64,000 nucleotides of DNA from Lineus longissimus (lineage: Eukaryota; Nemertea; Pilidiophora; Heteronemertea; Lineidae). This document shows, piece by piece, positions 63,856 to 64,000 of this stretch. Under the pieces are notes generated by a model that did not search any database, was not told the origin of the DNA, and saw only the letters and a program-made list of their open reading frames with translations. The stretch lies in assembly GCF_910592395.1 (NCBI RefSeq), contig NC_088310.1:22585491-22649490 (forward strand). The letters run 5' to 3'. The translations under genes and the position numbers were made by a program. Within the stretch, counting starts at the first letter, position 1. Each line of letters starts with the position of its first letter.

Positions 63856-64000
63856 AAAACTCCCTAATGAGACCTAACATCTATTTTAAAATGCGTTTCC
63901 AAAGTGAATGCATGAGGACAACCCATTTGTGTCGTATATCACTGGAAACGCCCGATTTCCGTGAATAAGGACAATCACAATGTATTACATTACCAAAACA
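63856..64000 (+). mobile_element. Repeat copy F (partial, chimeric left edge, cut by window end)
   Basis: From 63874 (TAACATCTATTTTAAAATGC) to the window end the sequence follows the forward unit. Immediately left of it, AAAACTCCCTAATGAGACC is the reverse complement of the unit's GGTCTCGTTAGGGAGTTTT, so two pieces in opposite orientation are fused here. Confidence 0.75.

Larger units (their letters stand above)
58211..64000. repeat. Cluster of a 1.0-1.1 kb GC-hairpin repeat in both orientations
   Basis: Six copies, complete or partial, are arranged A> <B <C D> E> F>. The forward unit begins TGATAAGCCCCCCTTTAGGA and ends CTAAGTCCTTGACTTTACAT. Both ends share AGCCCCCCTTTAGG in inverted orientation, an imperfect terminal inverted repeat. 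Landmarks inside each unit include TTCTCCGCGATCTTCCGG, AATTTAAATT iterations, GGTCACGTGACATAAA, ACGATGATGACGTGCCCC and GGAAACGCCCGATT, then a GC-rich hairpin ladder. There is no coding capacity; proline- and glycine-rich ORFs here come from the G and C runs. This best fits a non-autonomous DNA transposon or foldback-type family. Confidence 0.85.

Overview
This is eukaryotic (animal) genomic DNA: AT-rich, gene-sparse, with short exons bounded by GT-AG splice signals, one repeat-coding exon per ankyrin repeat, and remnants of retrotransposons. The frequent TACATGTA and AGGCCTA words, a 3-beta-hydroxysteroid dehydrogenase-like enzyme and a SINE-like repeat suggest a marine invertebrate, perhaps an ambulacrarian or other deuterostome. 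Only 'animal' is well supported; the finer placement is a guess.

Region by region. (1) About 0.2-6.4 kb, minus strand: a multi-exon ankyrin-repeat gene that leaves the window at the left (its 3' end is missing). Thirteen phase-0 coding exons were reconstructed; ten carry one ankyrin repeat each. (2) 8.2-10.0 kb, minus strand: a complete three-exon coding region of 367 codons for a member of the 3-beta-HSD / SDR family, with a plausible poly(A) signal downstream and possible 5' untranslated exons at 11.0-11.7 kb. (3) About 12.8-46 kb: a long stretch with no convincing gene. It holds two perfect palindromes (a double CRE at 12.9 kb and a 28-bp palindrome at 21.2 kb), homopolymer tracts, and a few short ORFs with signal-peptide character that are weak candidates only. 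(4) 46.4-48.7 kb: a candidate first exon on the minus strand, a promoter-like module present twice in opposite orientation, four copies of an 86-bp tandem repeat between them, and the decayed 3' end of a LINE (RNase H and C-terminal zinc-knuckle part of ORF2). (5) 49.6-49.9 kb: a tRNA-derived SINE-like element. (6) 57.9-58.0 kb: a possible start exon on the plus strand. (7) 58.2-64.0 kb: a cluster of at least six copies, in both orientations, of a roughly 1.0-1.1 kb non-coding repeat with GC-rich hairpins at one end. Copies form two large inverted repeats, one of them centred on a spacer-free palindrome. The cluster runs off the right end.

The two real genes are on the same strand, about 1.8 kb apart. 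Nothing in the sequence links them functionally. The most unusual structure is the palindromic repeat cluster at the right end.
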